A DNA stretch of 64,000 bases from Septoria linicola. Its lineage: Eukaryota; Ascomycota; Dothideomycetes; Mycosphaerellales; Mycosphaerellaceae. Under the pieces are notes generated by a model. It was not told where the DNA came from and made no database searches. It worked only from the letters and a program-made list of their open reading frames with translations. The position numbers were made by a program, and so were the translations under genes. The DNA lies in the NCBI GenBank assembly GCA_024114885.1, contig CP099423.1, positions 1,116,001 through 1,180,000 on the forward strand, written 5' to 3'. Positions 13,021 through 24,283 of this stretch are shown piece after piece (positions within the stretch are counted from its first letter, which is position 1; the number at the start of each line of letters is the position of its first letter).

Positions 13021-13344
13021 TATATTATAACTATAGCGAACGATATAAGATTACTTTCTACTTTTATACTATAAAACCTTCGTTTCCTCTTATCTCTATA
13101 GTCGGTATATATAGTCGGCGCCTATCGTCCTTTTTACGTACTTAGATACTTAAAATACGTAGATTTTAGTATACCTATACCTATACTCCTATAGGTACCT
13201 ACGTAGGTATACGCTCTAACCTATATTTTCTAGTTATAGGTACTACCTATTAAGCTTTAGTAGGTTACCTCTCTAACCTATATCGATTACTAAGAACATA
13301 GGTTTAGACCTAACCCTACCTATACTAACCTATTCCGACGTCTA
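13021..13344. repeat. 324-bp dispersed repeat D, copy 1
   Basis: This sequence is nearly identical to 31,321-31,643, differing by scattered substitutions and a one-base indel. It contains the 14-bp palindrome TACCTACGTAGGTA. In copy 1 it follows the H3-like relic; in copy 2 it follows the Gypsy terminal block directly. No coding potential is visible. It could be part of an unrecognised element or an old duplicated flank. Confidence 0.8.
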
Positions 13345-13346
13345 AG

Positions 13347-16300
13347 CTCTACTACCTCTATTCGTACGCTTCTTTATATAGAGCTTATTAAGCTTCTTAC
13401 GTAGATCTATATCGTTTAAGACACGACTCTATAAGGAATACGACGCTCGCTTACTATAGAGAATAATCTCTACTAAGCTTAACTAGACCTTAGATTCGAG
13501 TATTTTATCTATCTAGAAGACGTTAGCGTTATTATTAGCGTATATAGCTCGAAGGTAATTATCTATACGCTTAGTCTTTAGAGGCTCCTTAGCCTTCTTT
13601 CGCTTTTAAGTATACGTAGGAGCGACTAGAACTAGTAGACCGTTTAGGTAGTCGTATATCTACTTATCCTCGACCTTATCGTCGTTACGTCTCTAAGTTT
13701 AAGAATCCTCTAACTCCTCTATATCTATAAGGTAAGGAGCTAGCTAGTTTTTATCTTTAACCTCTTTAATATAAGAGTAATAATAAGTATAGGTTCTTAT
13801 AGCTATAGCCTAGGTCGTAATCTACTTCTATACTCCTATTAGCTATCTTCTAACTAGATAAGAAGGGTTTAGGTTCTACTTTATCTTTACGCTATCTCTA
13901 GCTACGTAGGCGCCGATTAGATCGTCCTAATCCTCCTAGGTAATAGAAGCGACTTAGCTAATATTAATAGGACCGTCGATACTAGCTACCTTGTTCGCTA
14001 TCCTCTACTAGCTCGCTCTTAGCGTTAATAAACGATCTACATTTTCAAGATTAATCTTTCTATAACGCTACTCTAATACTCCTATTAATATAAATAGCTT
14101 TAGTAGTTCCTTATCCTAGTAGTACTATATCTTTTCTATACCTAGGCGAGGCGTTCTATAGTATATAATACTAGTCTTTAGATCTCTATATATTAAGCTC
14201 TTAGTCTTAAACTACTATAGGTACTTATAGTTTATAGCTATATAGCCTTCGAGCCTATATATCTAATAACCTAAAATCTTTAGAGCGATCGCTACGTAGG
14301 CCTTAATTATTAACCTATTATCTATCGTAGCCGAGTTAATTAAAATCTCCTAGCTATAAATAGGCCTTAGAATATATAGATAGTCGTAAGCGTAAGACTT
14401 CGCCTACTATCCTATCGACGAGCGTAGTAGCTATAGGCCTCTTTCTTTAAGCCGACGAATTATAGTAATTATAAGGTCTTATATACTAGCGGTAATATTA
14501 TCGACGCTTACTAGTTTATAGCCTTTATAGACTACCGTTTCTCTAGCCTTAAACTTAGAGTTTAGTCTTAGAGTAGACTTCTTTACTACTTCGTATAACT
14601 ACTAGACGTCTCTACCGCCTTCGTTATATACTTCTAATTTAAAGTCCTTATTACTATTAATCTAATACTAGGCTATCTTTAAGAGCTTACTATAATCTAA
14701 GTTACTATTATTAAGGTCTAACCTAAGATAGGCCTAGAGTCTCTTACTAAAACGAAATAGAAGGCCTCGTATAAATAGAAGAGTACGAGAACGCTCGTCT
14801 ATATACGAAGTAGGTATAGTATTAGAGTAGAGTATAAACTGTCTTAAGTACTCTAAGAGATTATTATCCTCGCTATAGTCGACCTTATAAAGGTTTTCTA
14901 TATAGTAGCGGTTTCTAAGTATATATATATTATCGTACTTTTAGTATTCCTTAATAATTAACTTCTTAAACTTAGCGTAGTTTCGATTATAGAAACTATT
15001 AAGGCGCTAGTATCGTCTACGTTAGATAACTATAACCTAAGTAAGTAACTTCTTATAAAGCTACTTATTATTATTAATAAGTAGAATAGCGTAGTTACTA
15101 TATAGTACTTTAAAACGCTTAATATACTTAGTTACGTTTTCTCTATTAAAGAAGAGATTCTAGTCCGAGCTAGGTAATAGCGGAACCTAAGCGATAATTA
15201 CCTTCTAGCTTTAGGTTACTTAGATAGTCTCTATAAGTAGCTAGAACTACGCTATAGATAGTCTATCTTCTAAGTTCGGTCCTTAAAAGATATTAGTATT
15301 AGAGTTAAGGTTAGTACCTCCTTAGTCCTCTACTTCTATAGACATGTCGTTATCTAGTAGAGGGAATAAAGTAAAAGTAGGTAGTAGCTTTACTAGAGAT
15401 CTTCGAATTTACTTATTAAGCTAGTTAGATAAGCTACTCTCTAGTATTTTAGGCTAGCTAGTAGATACTAATTCACTTATAGAGCTCGTTCGAAGGTGTT
15501 CTAAGAGTATATTATACTCTCCTTAATTAAGTTTTTAAATAAAATATAGTTATCGTTTAAAACGATAACTAAAAAAATAAGAGTCTAAATTTTTATTAGC
15601 TATCTAAAAGGTAGATCGTTAAACTTTTTTATAATACTAGAGCTATATTAATCGTGCCTAATAAGTAAGGTATATCGTGTCGTATAGTTCGACTATTCGT
15701 AGCTAGGCGCGTCTATCTTACTTATTCGAGTAATTCGCTATATAACTATAGTAGTATAATATTACGTTAGCCTATACTATATACTAGGTCTAGGGCCTTA
15801 GACGTAATTAGTATCCTTAGCTAAACGATTAGCGTCTAACGCTATACTAGAGCTTATTCTAAGCGATCTATATACTAGAGAATACGAGATTACCTAGATA
15901 GGTCTAGCCTATCCTATAGCCTCTACGCTATCTAAACGAGAGCGTTTTTACGCTAAACCGGAGTCTAATCGAAGACTATTATAGATATAGAGACTCTAAG
16001 TAAATCTCTAATATAGTAAGTCGTTTTACTATCTATACGATAATTACTAAATAGATCCGTACTAAGGAGTACTAGAGGTTTATAACTTTTCTAGATTAGA
16101 GCGATATCTATATTCTAGGAGCTTCTACGTTATTATAGCCCTTTAAGTCGCCTCTTACTAATATTTATAGTATATTAGTTCTCGCTTTAAGGCTACTATC
16201 TACCCTCTACGCTTCTAGTCCTAGTATAAGAGAGAAGAGATAGCTGTACCTTCGGCTCTATTAATAGATAATAACTACTCTAATACTAACCTTCTAGATA

Positions 16301-16540
16301 GGTATAAGAGCGGTCACTATAGAACAAGACCTATTTAGAGAGTAATAGTCTTGTAATACGTTAATTAAATAGTAGTAACGAGCTTAAAATAGTAGTCCTA
16401 AGACTAAGAGCCTATACTAGGACTATAGGATATTAAATTAATTAAGTAGAGTAAACATTACTATCTTAGAAACGAGCTACTACCTTACTTTTATACTAAA
16501 ACTACTAAGTATAGTATATAGGTAGACCTTTACCTTACTA
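13347..16540 (-). mobile_element. Ty3/Gypsy retrotransposon, copy 2 (gag plus terminal block)
   Basis: This is a truncated copy collinear with 8,671-11,888 of Gypsy copy 1. It carries only the gag side and the terminal block (15,547-16,540), and the pol side is missing at the left junction with repeat D. Compared with copy 1 there are many further C-to-T and G-to-A changes plus a 24-bp deletion in the terminal block near 16,160. It is non-functional. Confidence 0.85.
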
Positions 16541-16913
16541 CTAGTAAAAGAGAAGCTCGGGAAGCTTAGATTAGAGCTCGATAGTAGCTCTAGGAATAAA
16601 AGAAGTATTTAGGATAGCTAAGATTTAGCTAGATTTATACTAGTCTAGTAAATTATAAGCTTAGGAAGCTCTAATTAGAGCTTAATAGTAGCTTTAGGAA
16701 TAAAAGAAGCGCTCGAGATAGTATAGACTTAGAGAGATTAGCCTTTTTTATAGTAGAGGCTAGGCTTTAGTAGCTAGATCTTAGCTTATACCTCTAATTA
16801 AGTATCGCCTATCGAATTTCTACTTCTTTAGCTCTACTAGGCTAGCTTTAGCCTTTAGCTTACTAAGTATTCTACTTCTTCTTTAAGCTTCGTTAGTAGC
16901 TAGCGTATATAAC
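16541..16913. repeat. 370-bp spacer with two degenerate direct repeat units
   Basis: Between the terminal block of Gypsy copy 2 and the pol end of copy 3 is a segment found only once in the window. It holds two imperfect direct repeats of about 70 bp starting near 16,552 and 16,661; both contain TAGGAATAAAAGAAG. It could be the LTR or the 3' untranslated part of copy 3, because the next bases (16,914-16,930) are pyrimidine-rich on plus, as expected for a polypurine tract on the element strand. No matching copy is present to prove it. Confidence 0.4.
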
Positions 16914-19900
16914 TCTTTCTTTTTTCTTAAGTTATTACTAATAGCTTACTAATAAAGATCTATAGATACTTATACCTAGGTAGAAGGCCTAGTTCTATAA
17001 CCTTCTCTATTAGTAGTAGTACTTCTTCTAGTTTAACCTAATCTAGAAATAGCTTTAGGTTTTCTTTATAGAAAGGTATATTTCTTAAAGTCTATCCTTT
17101 TATAGATATACTTACGTTTTAAGCTATCTAGTTCCTTAAGCTTATACGATATACCTCTCTATAATACTTCAGATATTCTAAAAGAGCCTTTCTACCTAAA
17201 TATAAGCTTATAGGAGAAGCTAGTTTTTAACTTAGAGCGGTATACTAATATAAGATCTTCTTTCTTTAGTATAGTAAGATCCGTATAGCGATATTTATCG
17301 AAGTACGTCTTGTTCTACTCTTAGAGACGCTATTAACGTAGTCGTCCTTCTTCTATAGTCGTTTCTATAGCTTCTAGGGCTTGAGCTCGAATCGTAAGAA
17401 ACTCTACTCTAGTCTTAACCTTACTCTAATCTATAATCTAGAAGGTATAGTATTCTAGCTCGATTAGTAGTACTACGTCACGCCTAATTATTACCTTTAA
17501 TAGTATTAGGCTAGTAGTAGAGACTATTATCGTTCTCTCCGCCTATAGTACTACTAGAATATAGTCTCGAATCGAATAAAGGCTACTATTAGAGAGCTTT
17601 AAGTAAGCGTCTAATATCGTCTTATAGCCGACTTTAACGATAGCGTTAGACTAAGAGTAGTATAGCGAAATATTAATACGTTTAATACTATACGATAGTA
17701 GTAGCTTCTCTACTTCGCTAAGGTTAGTCTTATAGTTATCGAGAACGACTTCTATAGTAGTACTCTATCGGTAAAAGATCTCTTCTTATATAAACCTTAC
17801 TATCTATACTAAGGAGATACTCTTCGCTAGGTACTAGAATATATATACTTCTAGCTATCGCGATAGAGATTCGCGTATAACTATTAACGAATAGTTCTTC
17901 GTAATATATAAGCTATCGATATACTATCTCTAGCCGACTATAACTTAGAGTAGGATTTATAGCTCTCTAGGTACCTATTATCTATACTAAAGACTATAAA
18001 TAGTATATTACTAAATAGCGAGCGAGACTTAAGCCTAGACTCTATCCTACTACTATCGTTTCTAGATAAGATTATACGTCTATTTAGCGCTATAGTAACC
18101 GTTCTTATAATAGTATACCTTAATAATACGAGCTCGCGCTTTAGGTTTATCGATAACTTACTATAAGAGGCTAGCTACTTGTTCTTAGCGCTAGAGCTAG
18201 TTATTCTTAATATAAAACAGCTAATACTTCTTCCTTAAACGCTTATACTCGCTATTAGAAACTCCCTTAGGTCTTTATATTCGTATAAGTACGAAAGCGA
18301 TATTTATTAACTCCTAAGAGTAGATCCTATTAATTATAGGTAGCTCGCTCTAAATTACCTATATAGAGAAAGCGTTAACGTAAAAGATATCGAAGAATTG
18401 CTCGTTAATTATTAGATCTACGTCTTCTTTCTATTCTATAGCCTCTATATCTTTAGGCGTAGTAGGCTTCCTCGATAAAGAATCTAGAGCTATATACTTC
18501 TTACTAGGAATATATATAACGTTAAAGTCGAAGAGGTAGATCTATACTAGCTAGCGCGTTATTACTATATTCAGTAAATTAGAGGTAGCCTTATTAAGCT
18601 AGTAAACGAGAGTATTTATATTAATCTCTAGTTAGAAGTATACTCCGAATAGCTATAGCTTTAGCTTCTTTAATACCTTTAGTACGCTAAGGTATTCGCG
18701 CTTTCTAGTATTATACTTGACTTCTACTAGGTTAAATAGGCCGGACTTATACCGAACTAGATAGTAGAGAAGTAGCTCGTCTCGATTATATTAGGAAAGC
18801 GTATATCTCTAACCTTTACTACTCGAATCTATACCTACGATAATAAGTCCTACTCCTTCTCTATAGTTAAGAGTAACTAGAGCTAGGGCTGAAACTAGTA
18901 CCTTAGAGACGATGTCTTTAGCTAGTTAGTGTTCGGTAGTCTATTAAAACTTAGTATCCTTCTATAAGAGTTTAAATAATAGAGTAAGAATAATCGTAAA
19001 ACCTTTAACCTAGACGTAGTAGTACGTAACTACGCTAAGGAAGATTCGAACCTTCTTCTAATTCTCTAGCGTTAGCTATTTCTTAATCTTCGCTACTCTT
19101 ACGAAGTCTAGATAGCAACTATCGATACTAGTAAAGTAACTAACGATTACTAGTTATTCGTAATAGAGCTATAGCTTATTAAAAGCTATAGTTATATTAG
19201 CTCGTTCTATATTATAGAGAACGTCGTCTATAGCTATAATATGTTTAATAACGTAATAGTAGAGGCTAGGTTTAACCTCTTTATTATCGTACTTCGTCTT
19301 AGGCTCTTTAATACTAATATTATTAAGGAACAGCTATACCTTATACGAGACATACTCTATAAGTACTTAATTAATAATACGAACGAACTAGGTAATAGAA
19401 TTCGTAGCTCCTTATAGTAACGTTATCTACTATAATAAACCTAGTAGTAAATCGAAGCCTATAAGGTCTCTATATAATTTATCGAGTAGGATTTAGTTAT
19501 ATCTAGAGAAGATATTAACTAACGAGGCTAGCGCGTAACTAGTAAAGTCCTTAGAGAAACTCTTAGCGTTAGGTAGTAAGTTCGAATCTCTTATAGTAAC
19601 TAGATTAAACTTCTAAGCTACGTTAATTAACCGATACTTCTTTAGCTTACCTACCTCTATCTTCTTACTAATAAGGAAGTATAGATTTCGATAGGTACTA
19701 TAGTATAGCTTAAGAGTTCTAGCTTAGATTCGTTATCTTAGTATATCTTCTACTATATACTATAGCGATAGGTTTAGCTTAAAGCCTAGATACTACTATA
19801 GCTCGTAAGGAACTATCTAAATCTTCTATAGTAGAGTAATATTAGGATTAATTCGGCCTAAATACGTAAAGTCCTACGTAAAGGTAGCTTCTCGATTCCT

Positions 19901-22900
19901 TAGTATATAGTATAATAAATCTAGCTCTTTTAGTAGTAGTTCTATACTAGGTTTGAACTTTATAAGCTATTTAGGTATAAGGCGTAATCTAGGCTCGATC
20001 GCCGAGAACCTCTTAGTTAAGTACTTACTATTATAAGGTCTAGTACTAGGTAGTATAGCCGCTTCCTTCTTAATATAAGTCCGTCGCTAGTCCTTTAGTC
20101 TACTAGGGTTTAACCTATTAGTTATAGTAATGTCCGTATTTACTAGTTTAATCTTATTAGTAACTCGCTTATAAAGAGTATAGGCGCTAATATAGTTATC
20201 TAGCTTCTACTACCCTATAGCTTCTTTATTACGAGCTTTCTCCGCTACTATATTAATAGTAGCTAAGATAACGTACGTCTCCTCGCTAAGCTCGTCGTCT
20301 ACTTTATTAGAGATAACCTTGTCGTAGGGTCTAGGTTCTTAGATAGCTAGCTCCGCCTCTCTAAGCTTTCTATAGGCAATTATCAAGTATTCGCCTCTAT
20401 AATTTAAACTCTAGCTCGATTAAGACACTAGTATAGCCTCTTTAAAACTATACCTAATACTCTAGTATAAGTCTCGCTCGTTAGTATAAGCTAGCTTAGC
20501 TTCGCTAGTAGCTAGTAAAAGCTTCTTAAGTCGACTATTTTAGCTAAATTTAGTAATATTACCTTCGATAGCTACTACTACGAGATAGTTATACTATATT
20601 TAAGTCTAGCTATAATTAACCTATCTTAATAGTTCGAGCTACTATCGTAGAGAGGTACTTTACCTAATTAAGTCTACTATAAAATAGTCTCTAAAGTAAA
20701 TTATCTTTATATACGATAACTACTACGTAAGATAGTTAAAGACTTGATTCTCTAGAAGTTTAGAGCTATTAGTAACTATAAACGAACACTAGTACTAATC
20801 GCTTATCTATCTATACTACTAGTATAGTTTGAAGTATAGTATAGAAGGTATAACGTAATTATCGTTTAAAAAGGTAACTATAGAACGTTCTACTAGCTAA
20901 CCCTCCTAAGTAGAGTTTTTACCTCTAACTACTAAACCTTATATAGAAAAAGTAGTAGAAGCTTAAAAAGCTTATAATCCCTCCTCCTACTCCTCGCTAA
21001 TATAAGATCTAGAGTCCTCGATAGTATACTCTATATCCTTTAGCTAATAATTACTAAAAGTTAGAGTTTAGATACTAATTTCTACTAAATCTAGATACGA
21101 TATATATATTAGAGCCTCTACTAAACTCGACGCTCGTACTATCGACTAGAGCTAGTTCCTTAGTACTCTAGCTTTTCCTAGTACCTACTCTATAGTACGT
21201 ATATTACTATAGCTATTAAAGCTTATAAATATAATAATATAGCTATCTAGAGTACTAATTAAGCTCTCTTAAGAGCTATTATCGTAGTTCTTAGAAGCTA
21301 GGCGTACTTACTACGCCTATAGCTAGCTAAGTAAGATCGGGCTATTTACTAGTAAGACTAGAAATAGTATAGTAACTCTTACGCTAAAGGTATCGATTAA
21401 TACCTCTAGGTAGTACCTAATAAAAGTAACCTTACCTCTAACTCCTTCTATAGTAATATTACTAAGAGGAGTTATACCGACTTAAAGCTTTCGAACGTAT
21501 TCGATTAGTATAATTATCGACTTAGCCTCCTCGTCGATTAAAGACTCGTAAGCTATTATTCGAGAGCCGTACTTCGTAGGTACGTAGATACTTAGAATAA
21601 TCTAATAGATATTATTAAATAATAGAAGGATATTATCTATTCGCTTATAAAGCTTAGAAGTAGGCTTAGGTTTTACTATATTAATCGCTATAGTAGTAGC
21701 CTAGAAGGCCTTAATATTAGTCGCTAAAATAGCTTTCGTCGGCTCCTCTACTATATCGCTAAAGGCTTTAGATAGTAAGGAATATACGCTAATCTTAGTT
21801 CTACTATCTCTATTCGTACGCTTCTTTATATAGAGCTTGTTAAGCTTCTTATATAGATCCGTATCGTTTAGAACACGACCTTATAAGGAATACGACGCTC
21901 GCTCGCTATAGAGAATAATCTCTACTAAGCTTAACTAGACCTTAGATTCAAGTATTTTATCTATCTAGAAGATGTTAGTATTATTATTAGCGTACGTAGC
22001 TCGAAGGTAATTGTCTATACGCTTAGTCTTTAGAGGCTCCTTAGCCTTCTTTCGTTTTTAAGTATACGTAGGAGCGACTAGAACTAGTAGACTGTTTAGG
22101 TAGTCGTATATCTACTTATCCTCGATCTTATCGTTATTACGTCTCTAAGTTTAAGAATCCTCTAACTCCTCTATATCTATAAGGTAAGGAGCCGGCTAGT
22201 TTTTATCTTTAACCTCTTTAATATAAGAGTAACGATAAGCGTAGGTTCTTATAGCTATAGCCTAGGTCGTAATCCGCTTCTATACTCCTATTAGCTATCT
22301 TCTAACTAGACGAGAAGGGTTCGAGTTCCGCTTTATCTTTATACTATCCCTAGCTATATAGGCGCTAATTAGGTCGTCTTAATCTTCCTAGGTAATAGAA
22401 GCGACTTAGCTAATATTAATAGGACTATCGATACTAGCTACCTTGTTCGCTATCCTCTACTAGCTCGCTCTTAGCGTTAATAAACGATCTATATTCTTAA
22501 GATTAATCTTTCTATAGTACTACTCTAATACTTCTATTAGTATAAATAGCTTTAGTAGTTCCTTGTCCTAGTAGTACTATATCTTTTCTATACCTAGGCG
22601 AGGCGTTCTATAGTATATAATACTAGTCTTTAGATCTTTATATATTAAGCCCTTAGTCTCGAACTACTATAGATACTCGTAGTTTATAGCTATATAGCCT
22701 TCGAGCCTATATATCTAATAACTTAAAATCTTTAAAGCGATCGCTATATAAGCCTTAATTATTAACTCGTTATCTATTATAGCTAAGTTAATCGAAATTT
22801 CCTAGCTATAAGTAGGCCTTAGAATATATAGATAGTCGTGACTATAAGACTTCGCCTACTATCCTATCGATAAGCGTAGTAGCTATAGGCTTCTTTCTTC

Positions 22901-24005
22901 GAGTCGACGAATCGTAGTAATTATAAGGTCTTATAGGCTAGTAGTAATATTATCGACGCTTACTAGTTTATAGCCTTTATAGACTACTATTTCTCTAGCC
23001 TTAAACTTAGAGTTTAGCCTTAGAGCGGACTTCTTTACTACTTCGTATAACTACTAGACGTCTCTACTACCTTCGTTATATACTTCTAATTTAAAGTCCT
23101 TATTACTATTAATCTAGCGCTAGGCTATCTTTAAGAGCTTACTATAATCTAAGTTACTATTATTAAGGTCTAACCTAAGATAGGCCTAGAGCCTTTTACT
23201 AAAACGAAATAGAAGGCCTCGTACGAATAGAAGAGTACGAGAACGCTCGTCTATATACGAAGTAGGTATAGTATTAGAGTAGAGTATAAACTACCTTAAG
23301 TACTCTAAGAGATTATTATCCTCGCTATAGTAGACCTTATAAAGGTTTTCTATATAGTAGCGGTTTCTAAGTATATATACGTTATCGTACTTTTAGTATT
23401 CCTTAATAATTAACTCCTTGAACTTAGCGTAGTCTCGATCGTAGAAACTATTAAGACGCTAGTATCGTCTACGTTAGATAACCGTAACCTAAGTAAGTAA
23501 CTTCTTATAAAGCTATTTATTATTATTAATAAGTAGAATAGCGTAGTTCCTATATAGTACTTTAAAACGCTTAATATACTCGGTTATATTCTCTCTATTA
23601 AAGAAGAGATTCTAGTCCGAGCTAGGTAATAGTAGAACCTAAGCGATAATTACCTTCTAGCTTTAGGTTACTTAGATAGTCTCTATAAGTAGCTAGAACT
23701 ACGCTATAGATAGTCTACCTCCTAAGTTCGGTCCTTAAAAGATATTAGTATTAGGGTTAAGGTTAGTACCTCCTTAGTCCTCTACTTCTATAGACATATC
23801 GTTATCTAGTAGAGAGAATAAAGTAAAAATAGGTAGTAGCTTTACTAGAGATCTTTAAATTTACTTATTAAGCTAGTTAGATAAGCTACTATCTAGTATT
23901 TTAGGCTAGCTAGTAGATACTAATTTACTTATAGAGCTTATTCGAAGGTATTCTAAGAGTATATTATACTCTCTTTAATTAAGGTTTTAAATAAAATATA
24001 GTTAT
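16914..24005 (-). mobile_element. Ty3/Gypsy retrotransposon, copy 3, left part
   Basis: This part is collinear with Gypsy copy 1 from 3,790, running integrase, RNase H/RT, protease region and gag from left to right, coded on minus. It is heavily stop-interrupted. It is broken at 24,005 inside the terminal block by the complete Copia element (24,006-30,304) and resumes at 30,310. The likely polypurine tract on the element strand (AAGAAAAAAGAAAGAG) is at 16,914-16,930, just past the integrase C-terminus. Confidence 0.85.
24001..24005. repeat. Target site duplication GTTAT (left) of Copia copy 2
   Basis: GTTAT here is repeated at 30,305-30,309 on the other side of the element. Removing the element and one copy restores the Gypsy terminal block as seen at 15,547. 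Five bases is the usual duplication for Copia elements. Confidence 0.88.
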
Positions 24006-24283
24006 TATTAAAAGTAGAGAGCGTTTATAGATACTATATAATGTTAAGGAGGGTATAGCGTAGTAAAGAAGAATAGGGGATCAATCTTGAACTGACTTAT
24101 ACATATAGTGTAGTAGCAATATGCTAGGAACTAAATACAAAGTTGATTTTGTTAGTTATCTAAGAAGAGAAGAAAGAGAAGCAAGATATACCTCTTGCTA
24201 AGCCTTAGGTAGATGCCTTAGGCATCTAGAACTATGCTCAGAAGTCTATATCTAGACTAACTATCTAGGATGCATTCTTAACA
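24006..24283 (-). repeat. Copia 3' LTR (copy 2)
   Basis: This 278-bp LTR (TATTAAAAG...CTTAACA) differs from its partner at 30,027-30,304 at 14 positions by my count. All 14 are transitions, and 13 are at CpA or TpG. Confidence 0.9.
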
